From: Flavobacterium palustre
GTDB taxonomy: Bacteria > Bacteroidota > Bacteroidia > Flavobacteriales > Flavobacteriaceae
DNA: 64,000 nucleotides
Assembly: GCF_014639535.1 (NCBI RefSeq)
Contig: NZ_BMGA01000001.1
Span: 248,001-312,000, forward strand
Direction of reading: 5' to 3'
Every line of letters starts with the position of its first letter. Position 1 is the first letter of the stretch. The translations under genes and the position numbers were made by a program. Below the pieces are notes generated by a model that saw only the letters and a list, made by a program, of their open reading frames with translations, did not search any database and was not told the DNA's origin. Below are positions 34,994-44,744 of this stretch, one piece after another.

Positions 34994-36751
34994 TTACCAT
35001 TTAAAAGGCAAATACCAGTTATTTGGATTCATTAATTTAGCTCTTACCTCATCAGCTTTAGCATTTCCGTCTTTACTCAATTTCTCATAGATTTTATCAG
35101 CTAAGAAAGCAGGATCATTTCTGCGTCTGGAAACACGCACTAAATCTTCCCAACGGTTTCCTTCGTAAGCCAGCTCTAAAGCAGCTTCAGCAATAATATT
35201 ATTTTCAGTGGTAATCACATCATCACCAATTGCACCAACCGATTGTAATCTGGCACGTCCACGTACTCCAGTGTTACGATGCCATGGCGCTCTATAATTA
35301 GGAAAATCTCCTTGTCGAGCATCAAAATTATAAGGAAAGGACTCGTTGGTCTGTTGAATATTTGTCACATCAGCAGGAATATTATTAGGATCAGGAGTAT
35401 AGGCTGATTTAATTCCTTGATTCAACAACGCATAAGCAATTTTTTGCTGATTATCTCTGTTTGCCGCTTCAGCATAACGCAAATGTAACTTAGCAGCACG
35501 ATACAAAAACCAATCTCCATTTCTCTTAAACTGATCATTTGCTCCTTCAAATTTATAGATATATTTCATAATCACAGGATCCCCAGCTACCATTTTATAA
35601 GTAAATTTTGGTCCACGGGCATCATAAGGATAACCAAATATAGAACCGAAAACCTGATTATTTGAATTCCAAAGATCTATTGCATGCTGTGATGGTTTGG
35701 CCAAATAATCGCCTGATGTTTTAGAAAAGAAAGCAATAAAAGGATTTGCTGGAGCAAAACTACTCTCAAATGGCAAAGACCAAATCCACTCTGAATTCCA
35801 CAAGACATCTCTGGTTCTTCCAAAAATTGAACGCCATCCTTTAGTATTACTATCTACCAAAGTGGTCGCATCTGTCTCAAAATTTCTTAAATAACCCACA
35901 GCCAAATCCTCATTAGTAATAACCTCTGCATATTTCACGCGGTAATTATCTACGGTTTGTACACCACCAGCTGGCGTTTCTTCCATCACATTTTTGTAAT
36001 GAGCAGCAGCTAACTGATAATTCCCTTTCCATAGCTGCAAATCACCCAATAAACATTCCTTATTAATAAAGAATTTTCTGGTATCATAACCATCTACTGT
36101 CACCAACAAACTACTTTGCCCATCATAAATATTTTTATACGTTAAAGCTTCTGTAAAAGTGACCAATTGATCTAAAAGCTGATCAAAAGGAATTCTTGGA
36201 TATTTTTTAATATTTTTAACATCCTCTAATGTTTCAATTGGTTCTGTGATGTACGGCACACTTCCAAAATGAATTCCTAATTGCAGGTAGATCCAAGAAC
36301 GAATGCAGGCAATATCCGCATAACGTTGCTCATATTGCGATTGTGTAAATTTCTTATCAGCTAACATGATGTCAAAATTCTTTAAGGCATCATTACAATT
36401 TTGAATCACTTCATAAAATTGCTTAGGACTAATATAAGGATTATTTTCTGCAACATTATGCTCTGATAATTGCTCTAAATAAGGATTTGAATTTCTGGTA
36501 GTCGTCATCAAATCGGCACGCATCTCATTCAAAATAACATGCTTTTCAGCCAAATTCATAAACTTACCATAAATTCCTATTACAGCTGCATCAGCATCGT
36601 AAACATTACGATACAACTGATCTCCTACAAGCTTATCTTCAGGTTGTACATCCAGATAGTCCTGGCAGGAACCAAGACTAAATAATAGTGTCATAGCCGA
36701 TAGAATCGATACGATACTTTTTGTTGTTTTTGTTTTTATTGTTGTTACCAT
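34994..36751 (-). CDS. SusD/RagB-family lipoprotein (second pair)
   Basis: This 585-residue SusD-like protein has the lipobox LFSLGSC followed by QDYLDVQPEDKL. The first helices include DADAAVIGIYGKFMNL and the C-terminal signature is ALELAYEGNRWEDLVRVSRR. It ends the fasciclin operon, 30 bases after its SusC. It should form the lid of that transporter. The sequence is clearly different from the SusD at 43230, so the two pairs likely handle different parts or sizes of the glycan. Confidence 0.95.
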   Translation of the reverse strand: MVTTIKTKTTKSIVSILSAMTLLFSLGSCQDYLDVQPEDKLVGDQLYRNVYDADAAVIGIYGKFMNLAEKHVILNEMRADLMTTTRNSNPYLEQLSEHNVAENNPYISPKQFYEVIQNCNDALKNFDIMLADKKFTQSQYEQRYADIACIRSWIYLQLGIHFGSVPYITEPIETLEDVKNIKKYPRIPFDQLLDQLVTFTEALTYKNIYDGQSSLLVTVDGYDTRKFFINKECLLGDLQLWKGNYQLAAAHYKNVMEETPAGGVQTVDNYRVKYAEVITNEDLAVGYLRNFETDATTLVDSNTKGWRSIFGRTRDVLWNSEWIWSLPFESSFAPANPFIAFFSKTSGDYLAKPSQHAIDLWNSNNQVFGSIFGYPYDARGPKFTYKMVAGDPVIMKYIYKFEGANDQFKRNGDWFLYRAAKLHLRYAEAANRDNQQKIAYALLNQGIKSAYTPDPNNIPADVTNIQQTNESFPYNFDARQGDFPNYRAPWHRNTGVRGRARLQSVGAIGDDVITTENNIIAEAALELAYEGNRWEDLVRVSRRRNDPAFLADKIYEKLSKDGNAKADEVRAKLMNPNNWYLPFKW

Positions 36752-36781
36752 CTGTATGTTCTTTCTATAAGAGTAAATAAT

Positions 36782-39700
36782 TTAAAGTCCTAAACGCAAA
36801 CCAAGTTGAAATGAAGTAAACTGAGGCGCTAAACCAATATCCGTCCCCTGACCAAAAATAGAGGAAGTTGCACTGAACTCAGGATCATATCCAAGATATT
36901 TAGTAAAAGTAAGCAAGTTATTAGCAGTTGCATAAAGCTTGATATACTTAACATAATTAGCATCATTAACTTTAAAATCATATCCTAATACTAAAGTTTT
37001 CAATCTTAAATAAGAACCATCTTCAATCCATCTGCTTGAGAATTCAGAATTCCCCATTGGATCTCCCCAGCTTGCTTTTGGAACATCAGTCACTTGTCCT
37101 TCTGCTCTCCAACGATTGGCTACTGCAGCACTTTGGTTTTCATAACCACTCATTTTCTCTAAATTATAACGCAATCCGTTATAAATATCATTACCAATTG
37201 AAAAATTAAACAAAGCCTGAAGACTAAAACGTTTGTAAGTGAAATTAGTTGAAAAGCTACCCAATACATCCGGATTAGGGTTACCTATTACCATACGGTC
37301 ATCGGCATCAATAACCTTATCATTATTAGTATCTACAAATCGCATATCTCCTGCTGTAAAAGGAATTAACTCCCCATTAGTCAATCGACGGTTCAAACCG
37401 GCTGCATTTGCTTCAGCAGTAGTGCTATATACTCCTGCTGCTTTTAAACCATAAAACAAATTAGCGTCTTTCCCCACTGATGTTAAATAAGTAGCACCTG
37501 CAAACTGAGTAAAAATATCTCCATTAGGCAGTGACTGGATTTCGTTTTTATAACGACTCACATTTACTCCTAAATCAAAAGTAAAGTCAGTTGATTTAAT
37601 AATACGGGCTTTCAATGACAAGTCTGCTCCTATAGTTCTCATTGAAGCATTATTAGAGGCAGCAAAATCAAAACCGCTTGCATCACTAACTGTTTCATAG
37701 ACAATCATATTGTCTGTTTTATTAGAAAAGACATCAATAGAAGCATTCAATCTTTCGTTAAAAATACCTAAATCGGCACCAACATTGAATTTCTTAACTG
37801 TTTCCCATTGCAAGTCTGGATTAGCAATATTACCTCTTACTATACCTTGCATTCCTAATAAATTTTGAGAAATATAATATTTCTGTGCTGTGAAATTCCC
37901 TATATCATCATTACCACTATGTCCCAAAGTAGCTCTCAATTTCAAATAATCAATAGCCTTTACATTCTTCATAAAACCTTCAGAAGACACTAACCAGGCT
38001 CCGGTAATAGATGTCATTAGGGCATATCTATTAGCACCATTATTTTTATCTCCGAATCTACTTGAACCATCAACAGCATAACTTGTAGTCAAAAAATATT
38101 TATTGCGATAATTATAATCTGCATTAGCATAAATATTCAACCAGTTCCATTCGCCTAAAACACCGCCTACCTGACGTAACAAGTTAGAACCTGCTCCTAC
38201 AGAAGTAAAATCATCCGTTGATGAATTGTACCCCAAACCTAAATCACTTTCTGATTTATTGCGTTGAGTTCGAACACCAAAGCGAACTTCCAAATTATGG
38301 TCATTATTAAAATTTTTAAAATAATTAGCATAAGTATCTGTGTAAAGACTATTATATATTTGAATTTCGCTTCCTGAACGATTAGTACCAATGGCAGTAG
38401 GAAGAACAATATTAGCAACTCCCTGATCCGGAATAAAGAAACTTTCTCTCTCTTTGTTAAGAGTTAATCCCAAGATAGTATTAATATCCCAAGACTTATT
38501 CAAAACATACTTAAATTTAAGATTTCCAAAGAAACGATAGTTGTTATTTCTTCCAAATCCATTAGTAAAAATAGCCTTTGGGTTACCTACATTAAAATCA
38601 TCCACATCAGCCAGATTAGGAGAAACTTCACCCGCATCATTAATATCATTAACTGTTAAAAATGGAGCTTTAGTCAATGCTAAATACAAAGGATTGGTTT
38701 TATAGGCAAAACCCTGATCCCATTGTTCCTGAACATTATTGATAAAAGACAAATTAGCATCAACAGAAAGTTTGTTTGTCAATTTTAAAGCTGCGTTTAA
38801 GCGCGTACTGTATCTTTTAGTATTAGTTTGATCTATAATTCCTTTGCTATCTAAATAACCTACTGATAAACCAAACTTAGCTATTTCATCTCCTCCACGA
38901 ACTTTAAGAAAATAATTCTGATTTACACTAGATTTAAAAACCTGATCCTGCCAGTTTGTATTATTATGATATTTATAATATCCCGCTGAACCTACTACAT
39001 CATTCATATACGGTAAATAAGAAATCTGTACTGGTGATAAACCACGTCCCAATTCTAATTGCGATAAATGTGTGCGATACCCATTTGAGTCCAATAAAGG
39101 CAGCTCATCAGGTGTTTGATTAACACTCCCATGCATGGTAAAATCAATCTTAGTAGATAATTCAGTTGCACGAGTGGTAGTAATTTTAATTACTCCATTA
39201 GCTCCTTTAGTTCCATATAAAGAGGAACCATCCTTTATAACTGTAACATCTTCAATATCCTTAACATCAATATTGCTTAAGGGTGAAGACATATTATTTT
39301 GGAGGATACCTGAACCGTAATCTTCATCATCATAAATCATTCCGTCAACAATAATCAACGGTTTATTAGAGGCATACAATGATGTAAAACCTCTTAATGA
39401 CAAATAGGTTCCTGCACCTGGAACGCCTGAATTTCTAACGGTATTTAAACCTGCTATTTTTCCCTGAAGAAAACCTCCAACCGATTCATTAACAGGAGCA
39501 GACCATTGATCATTTTTGAAATCAACAACAGTTGCTGCTGTGGTGTTATTATACTGTATTTTTTCTCCTGCAGCTAAATTGGCCACTTCATAAGTAGGAG
39601 CATAATGAGCTTCACTTAAAAATATTTCAATTCCTGATTCTTGTCGTCTTAAAGCATATACCTTTGTTTGAAAATTTTCTCCACTAATTTTAAGAAGTGC

Positions 39701-39970
39701 TTCTAAATTAGGGACTTTAATATCAAAACTACCGTCGTCATGGGTAATAGCTGCCGAAAAACCATCGACAGCAACATTTATCCCTGATAAAGCAGATTTT
39801 GTTTTAGCACTTTTTACAACACCTTTTACTAAAATGCCTTGTATAGTTTTATTTTGATTTGTCGTTGCAGTAGCAGTAGAATCCTGGACTTCCTGTGCAT
39901 ACAATGGTGTATAGAATTCCGCTGCAAAAAATAGGCTCACAAGACAGCTTAGTTTTATAATTTTTAGCAT
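36782..39970 (-). CDS. SusC-family TonB-dependent receptor (second pair)
   Basis: This receptor of about 1062 residues has a signal peptide (MLKIIKLSCLVSLFFAAEF) and a carboxypeptidase-like domain (GVVKSAKTKSALSGINVAVD). A plug follows with VPGAGTYLSLRGFTSLYASN, KPLIIVDGMIY and GANGVIKITT, then a C-terminal barrel ending LGLRLGL. The frame is open to 40012, but that start would place 14 extra residues before the signal and overlap the upstream gene. The ATG at 39970 is therefore preferred. There is no STN domain, fitting regulation by the GntR protein rather than by a sigma/anti-sigma relay. Confidence 0.94.
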   Translation of the reverse strand: MLKIIKLSCLVSLFFAAEFYTPLYAQEVQDSTATATTNQNKTIQGILVKGVVKSAKTKSALSGINVAVDGFSAAITHDDGSFDIKVPNLEALLKISGENFQTKVYALRRQESGIEIFLSEAHYAPTYEVANLAAGEKIQYNNTTAATVVDFKNDQWSAPVNESVGGFLQGKIAGLNTVRNSGVPGAGTYLSLRGFTSLYASNKPLIIVDGMIYDDEDYGSGILQNNMSSPLSNIDVKDIEDVTVIKDGSSLYGTKGANGVIKITTTRATELSTKIDFTMHGSVNQTPDELPLLDSNGYRTHLSQLELGRGLSPVQISYLPYMNDVVGSAGYYKYHNNTNWQDQVFKSSVNQNYFLKVRGGDEIAKFGLSVGYLDSKGIIDQTNTKRYSTRLNAALKLTNKLSVDANLSFINNVQEQWDQGFAYKTNPLYLALTKAPFLTVNDINDAGEVSPNLADVDDFNVGNPKAIFTNGFGRNNNYRFFGNLKFKYVLNKSWDINTILGLTLNKERESFFIPDQGVANIVLPTAIGTNRSGSEIQIYNSLYTDTYANYFKNFNNDHNLEVRFGVRTQRNKSESDLGLGYNSSTDDFTSVGAGSNLLRQVGGVLGEWNWLNIYANADYNYRNKYFLTTSYAVDGSSRFGDKNNGANRYALMTSITGAWLVSSEGFMKNVKAIDYLKLRATLGHSGNDDIGNFTAQKYYISQNLLGMQGIVRGNIANPDLQWETVKKFNVGADLGIFNERLNASIDVFSNKTDNMIVYETVSDASGFDFAASNNASMRTIGADLSLKARIIKSTDFTFDLGVNVSRYKNEIQSLPNGDIFTQFAGATYLTSVGKDANLFYGLKAAGVYSTTAEANAAGLNRRLTNGELIPFTAGDMRFVDTNNDKVIDADDRMVIGNPNPDVLGSFSTNFTYKRFSLQALFNFSIGNDIYNGLRYNLEKMSGYENQSAAVANRWRAEGQVTDVPKASWGDPMGNSEFSSRWIEDGSYLRLKTLVLGYDFKVNDANYVKYIKLYATANNLLTFTKYLGYDPEFSATSSIFGQGTDIGLAPQFTSFQLGLRLGL

Positions 39971-39992
39971 AACTAATTTTTTATAGAATATA

Positions 39993-41465
39993 TTATTTAA
40001 GAACAGGAACAAATTTCAAATAATCGAGAGTAAGTCCACTTGTTGCAGTTGTGGCTCCACCTATTAGGGAAATCATGTCAATATTACCAGCAGTAGTCAT
40101 TGTAAATTGTCCTACAAGAATTTCATCATAATTATTAAAAGGAATAATTGTCAGAGGAACCGCTTCAGTAAAATTAGCTACATCATAGGTACTACCAGTC
40201 AACACTATCGAACCTCCTATTCCTAATTTTTGTTGAAAAAGAGTAGATGTCGTTCTATCATTAATTGCTCTCCAATACACCTTATAGGTAGTACTATACA
40301 TATCTCTTGCATTATAAAATAATGTAAACTTAGCTCTGGTAGGAGCTTGTACCATAATATCATTAAACAAAACCCCTAAAGGATCTCTTCTGTCCCGATA
40401 AAGAATAGGTGTTCGAGAGCCTATATAACCGCTATTCTTCTCCCCCTCAATTCGTGTAGTCAATAAACGTTTAGCAAGCGGAACATCAACTTTTTTCATA
40501 ATGTAAACAATTCCATTACTTAAATGAATTTGTTGAACAATCTGAGTTTTGTCTATTGGCACTTCAACTCCAAATCTTGAGGTTAATGTTGCCGGTAATT
40601 CATCCAACTCATACTTTTTAGCAAAAGCCATATCTCTTAACGTAAAATATTTAGCATAAATAGCCGTAGAATCAATTGTCGGTTCATTTGAAGTTTTAAT
40701 CAAATAGGGCTTCATTTTATCAACTTCAGCTGTGTACCCGGCATCTTCCATTAAAAATAATGTATATAAATTATTCTCATTATTCAAATTGTAAACATTT
40801 CTTAAATAAGAATTGGTCAAAGAATCAGAAAGATAACCAACACCTCTTTCTACAGATAAAGCTTTAGCAGTAATATCTGAAGTATAAATACTAAAATCTT
40901 TCAAACTCAATAAATAATCACTAGTAGCCGAAACACCTGCTTGAGAATTGATATACTGCCAGATATTTAATTTAGGCGTCAGCGCTTTATCGATGATATG
41001 AAAAACACCGTTCTTAGCATACTGATCCGGATTAACGATAGTAGCATCATCTATCATTGTACTCCCTTTGAAAATCAAATTTTTATTAGTAAACATTTTG
41101 ATTCTTTCCTGCTGATTGGTTCTAATAGAAGAATAAGCAGTAAGAGTAATATGATTCGCTACAAATGCCCTAACAGCTTCTGGATTGTTCAATATACTAC
41201 TTTCAACTTCTGCCATAGCGGCATTGGTAGGAACAAAAACAGTGAATGTCTTAGATGAAGCTAATATTTCATCGTACCCCGTTTGAACCAACAATTCAGC
41301 AAACTGGGAAGTTTCAGATGTCTTACTTATAGCCTCATTAAGTGTAACTCCCAGATTAGCATCACCGTTATCTGTGCGATCATCCCAAGGATTAGAACAA
41401 GAGATTATAGCTAGTGTCAAAACACTAGCTAATAACCTTGCATATTTAGATTTTAATATGATCAT
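39993..41465 (-). CDS. Fasciclin-domain lipoprotein (490 aa)
   Basis: The lipobox LAIISC is near residue 23. A FAS1 domain follows (about 45-165: TSQFAELLVQTGYDEILA, FTVFVPTNAAMAEV, GVFHIIDKAL), then a second degenerate repeat and a C-terminal beta-rich domain (about 340-490) that ends in LTLDYLKFVPVLK. FAS1 domains mediate adhesion or binding in many organisms. In this SusCD operon the protein probably sits on the cell surface and binds glycan, like SGBPs of other PULs; that is inference. Confidence 0.88.
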   Translation of the reverse strand: MIILKSKYARLLASVLTLAIISCSNPWDDRTDNGDANLGVTLNEAISKTSETSQFAELLVQTGYDEILASSKTFTVFVPTNAAMAEVESSILNNPEAVRAFVANHITLTAYSSIRTNQQERIKMFTNKNLIFKGSTMIDDATIVNPDQYAKNGVFHIIDKALTPKLNIWQYINSQAGVSATSDYLLSLKDFSIYTSDITAKALSVERGVGYLSDSLTNSYLRNVYNLNNENNLYTLFLMEDAGYTAEVDKMKPYLIKTSNEPTIDSTAIYAKYFTLRDMAFAKKYELDELPATLTSRFGVEVPIDKTQIVQQIHLSNGIVYIMKKVDVPLAKRLLTTRIEGEKNSGYIGSRTPILYRDRRDPLGVLFNDIMVQAPTRAKFTLFYNARDMYSTTYKVYWRAINDRTTSTLFQQKLGIGGSIVLTGSTYDVANFTEAVPLTIIPFNNYDEILVGQFTMTTAGNIDMISLIGGATTATSGLTLDYLKFVPVLK

Positions 41466-41496
41466 TTTTAATTTATTAAATTTATTAATTGATTGA

Positions 41497-43215
41497 TTAC
41501 GGCTTCTGAACTAAAGTACTTTTACCTGCTGCAAATTTTGGCCATAACTGATCCATTTCAACAGGACGGAATTCTGCCATATCAAACCAAGCTCCATCTG
41601 AGAAACTTCCCTGACTTTGCAAAGTTAAAGTATGTCTTCCTGTAGTTGGCACATCTACTACACCAACTAATCTACAATTTACTCTGTTAGACCATGGGGA
41701 AGCATAACGTTTATAACCCTGAGATTCCAATACGGTTTCAGGTGTATTAGCGGTATCCGTATTACCTCCCTCGTGTAAGTTTATTTGTCTAGGCATTTCT
41801 ATTCCATTAAAAAAAACTTTTACATTACCCAATTTAGTTCCTTTTTGTCTGTAAGAAATCCAAATTTTATATCTTCCTTTAATAATTACTGGCGTCTTAA
41901 ACCTAATATTTTGAGCATTGGCGTCTCTAAAACGGTTAATATCAATAGCATCAGCACCCCAGCAATTCCCAACACCATTAAGTATACTTGTTCCATCTGC
42001 ATCTTTTCGATAACCTATCCATGCAGCTCCATCTCCTGCCTTTGCATCCCAGGTAACATCAATTCCTGCATCACCAACGAAAAGAGTCTGCAGAGTAGCT
42101 GCAGGTTTTTTCCAAAAAGCAGTTAATCTTCTGAATTCAGCTATATCAGTAAACTCAAAATATACCGGAGCCGGAATACGTTTCTTAATGGCAACATTCC
42201 CTTTTATATAATGTAAAACCCCATTAGAAGCTGTTACATCACTTACACTTCTATCAATAGCAACCCCTTTTTCTAATACTCCATTAAATATATCTTCATT
42301 TAATAAAATAGTATCCTTACTCAACTTTGTACTTATTACTTCTAAAGGCGCTTTTGTAACTAAAGAAGGCGTTATAGCGATATCAGCTAAATACTGCAAT
42401 CTTGGCAAAATACGGTAGCTAACAAACAAATTTAAGCTGTCTTTTAAATCCAATGGATTGTTCAAATGACTGTATCTGTTTTTTAGTTGATCCAAGGTAG
42501 TATATCCAGCCTCTTGAAACACTTCATTAGTTTGGGCTAAAACAGTTAAATAACTATCAATATCAGTAATATCTGTTAAAGGTTGATTTAATTTATCGTA
42601 CCAGCCTGTTTCTTTTAAAACCTCAGTAAACAAAGAAAGTTTTGGGTCAGCTTCAATAGTTTGTGCTAAAGTTTTATCGGCAACACGCAATACTTTATCA
42701 ATAACATGAACTACTCCATTTCCTAATTCAATATTAGAAGCTACTATACTTGCATCTTTATTCACAGTTGTAGAAGAAACTCCATTTTTATTTGAAGCTC
42801 CCGTTACTAAATATTGACCATATAAACTAGGAGTAGCAATTTTACCATCCGTAAAAGAAGTTGTATTTACTTTTTGATCTAAAATATGCAGTTTAGCAAT
42901 ATTTTGTAAATCAGTAATTGGAACCTGACTCAATGAAGTAGCTCCTACATCATTCAAATAGGCTTGTACAGCATCATTAGTTGGAATAAAAATGGTATAA
43001 GTTCCATAAGTATTCATGAATGCAGCATAATTAGTAATATCCAGAATTTCTAAAAACATAGAATAATCCGAATTTGTTCTTAAATATTCAGTTATATTAA
43101 GAGTTTCATCGGTAGTTTCTTTTATTTTTTGTTCAGAACAATTTTGAAACACTAAAGCTATTAAAAAAACTAAAGTAAGTCTCAACAGGCTAGGTAATCT
43201 TAGTAATCTTTTCAT
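41497..43215 (-). CDS. Fasciclin-domain lipoprotein with C-terminal sandwich (572 aa)
   Basis: The lipobox LVFQNC is followed by FAS1-like repeats at about 45-170 (YSMFLEILDITNYAAFMNTY, YTIFIPTNDAVQAYL, NGVVHVIDKVL) and about 190-345 (LSLFTEVLKETGWYDKL, NGVLHYIKG). Residues about 375-560 look like a carbohydrate-binding-type beta-sandwich (YKIWISYRQKGTKLGNVKVF, GRHTLTLQSQGSFSDGAWFD), similar to DUF5108-type tails. It lies between SusD and the 490-residue paralogue and is a likely surface glycan-binding protein. Confidence 0.88.
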   Translation of the reverse strand: MKRLLRLPSLLRLTLVFLIALVFQNCSEQKIKETTDETLNITEYLRTNSDYSMFLEILDITNYAAFMNTYGTYTIFIPTNDAVQAYLNDVGATSLSQVPITDLQNIAKLHILDQKVNTTSFTDGKIATPSLYGQYLVTGASNKNGVSSTTVNKDASIVASNIELGNGVVHVIDKVLRVADKTLAQTIEADPKLSLFTEVLKETGWYDKLNQPLTDITDIDSYLTVLAQTNEVFQEAGYTTLDQLKNRYSHLNNPLDLKDSLNLFVSYRILPRLQYLADIAITPSLVTKAPLEVISTKLSKDTILLNEDIFNGVLEKGVAIDRSVSDVTASNGVLHYIKGNVAIKKRIPAPVYFEFTDIAEFRRLTAFWKKPAATLQTLFVGDAGIDVTWDAKAGDGAAWIGYRKDADGTSILNGVGNCWGADAIDINRFRDANAQNIRFKTPVIIKGRYKIWISYRQKGTKLGNVKVFFNGIEMPRQINLHEGGNTDTANTPETVLESQGYKRYASPWSNRVNCRLVGVVDVPTTGRHTLTLQSQGSFSDGAWFDMAEFRPVEMDQLWPKFAAGKSTLVQKP

Positions 43216-43229
43216 GACTTAAATTTTTT

Positions 43230-44726
43230 TTATTTATAAAAAGGGTTTTGTACAAGTGCTTTATTAGCAAAAAGTTCATTGGTATTTATAGGTAAATAAT
43301 GACTATTTGGATCTCTTAATTTGGCAAGTACGGATTGCTGTTGTTCTGGAAGAGCTCCAACAATACCCGCAGAAAGTAAAATATCCAATCTTTCATAATT
43401 ATTTCTTTTAGCATTACGCAGAAGATCAAACCATCGCTTCCCTTCATAAGCAAATTCACGGGCACGTTCTTCCAACAGATAATTTATAATTTCTATTTTA
43501 TTCTCAGAACCTGGTTCTTGTGATGTTACTTCCAAAGCATTTCGTTTTAATCGTATTTCTTCAATAATTTCTATTGCTTCTGCCCCTCTGTTTAATTCGG
43601 TAAGTGCTTCTGCCTTCATTAACAAAACATCAGCAAAACGATAAACAAACCAATGGGTATCTGAACTTTGTACTTCTTTTAGATCATTAAAATTCAACCC
43701 TACATACTTATAGATTTGAGCAGTTCCCGGAACTAAAGATGCACGTTCACCACGAACATCCCTATTATTAGCATTTTCTAAATCAATACCAAAGACATCT
43801 TCAAGTACTTCCACTCCTCCTAAAAACTGAGGTCTCAGATAAAAAATACTATAGAAAGAATTTAAGTTAGATGGTGTAAATTGAAATTCAAAAATGCTTT
43901 CTGTAGAGTTACCTTGAGCATATACAGTATTAAACCAGTTGCTAGAAGCTTGTATTAAGCTAAATCTAGGTGAAGCTATTACCTTATCTGCAGCTACGAC
44001 TGCTTTTTCATAATCTTCCACCCATAAATAAACATCTGCCTGCATTGCATTAATAGCATAAGTAGTTATACGACCTCTATTGGATGGATTATTTCCGTAA
44101 TCTTCTACTCCATATTGTTCAGCTAATTCCAAATCTTTTATCACCTGAGCAAAAACCTCACTTTGAGTATTAGTTGGCAATTGGAAATTATCGGCATCAC
44201 TTAAAGTTGCATCTAATTTCAAAGGCACATCTCTAAAAGTACGAGCTAATGTAAAATACAAATAGGCTCTAATAGCCAACGCTTCTGAAAGAAAATGATT
44301 CAACTGTGTTTGGGTTAGGGTTGGATCCTTTTCTCTAACCGCTGGCGCTAAATCAATTACTGTATTGCAATAGTTAATTGTTCTGTAAAAAATTGACCAA
44401 TCGGTTAATTCATTAGAAGCAATGATATTAGAATTCATAATATCTCTTTGATCTTCGGTAACATTACCTCCGGGAGCAATCATATCACCTCTCAATTCTC
44501 CATACATAAATAAATATTGAGACAAAGGAAAATCATTTACACCTGGAGGAGAATTTAACATGGAAGAATAAATTCCTATTACGGCTGCCTGAATATCCTC
44601 TTTGGTTTTCCAAAATTCCTCTCGTATAATTCCATCCTGAGGACGTAAATCCAAATAACTATCGCAGGAACTTGCCGATACAAAAATTATAAAGATTGCT
44701 AATATTGTTCTTATTTTAGTTTGCAT
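43230..44726 (-). CDS. SusD/RagB-family lipoprotein (first pair of the operon)
   Basis: This 498-residue protein has the lipobox FVSASSC followed by DSYLDLRPQDGI. The SusD pattern includes TKEDIQAAVIGIYSSML, ALAIRAYLYFTLARTF and the C-terminal LEERAREFAYEGKRWFDLLR. It is 18 bases downstream of its SusC partner and 14 bases upstream of the 572-residue fasciclin gene, all in one operon. Confidence 0.95.
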   Translation of the reverse strand: MQTKIRTILAIFIIFVSASSCDSYLDLRPQDGIIREEFWKTKEDIQAAVIGIYSSMLNSPPGVNDFPLSQYLFMYGELRGDMIAPGGNVTEDQRDIMNSNIIASNELTDWSIFYRTINYCNTVIDLAPAVREKDPTLTQTQLNHFLSEALAIRAYLYFTLARTFRDVPLKLDATLSDADNFQLPTNTQSEVFAQVIKDLELAEQYGVEDYGNNPSNRGRITTYAINAMQADVYLWVEDYEKAVVAADKVIASPRFSLIQASSNWFNTVYAQGNSTESIFEFQFTPSNLNSFYSIFYLRPQFLGGVEVLEDVFGIDLENANNRDVRGERASLVPGTAQIYKYVGLNFNDLKEVQSSDTHWFVYRFADVLLMKAEALTELNRGAEAIEIIEEIRLKRNALEVTSQEPGSENKIEIINYLLEERAREFAYEGKRWFDLLRNAKRNNYERLDILLSAGIVGALPEQQQSVLAKLRDPNSHYLPINTNELFANKALVQNPFYK

Positions 44727-44744
44727 AAATCAATTTTTTATCGT

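Noticed and set aside
39971-40012. Longer start of the SusC protein at 40012
   Set aside because: It would overlap the upstream fasciclin gene and put 14 residues before the signal peptide; the ATG at 39970 is better.
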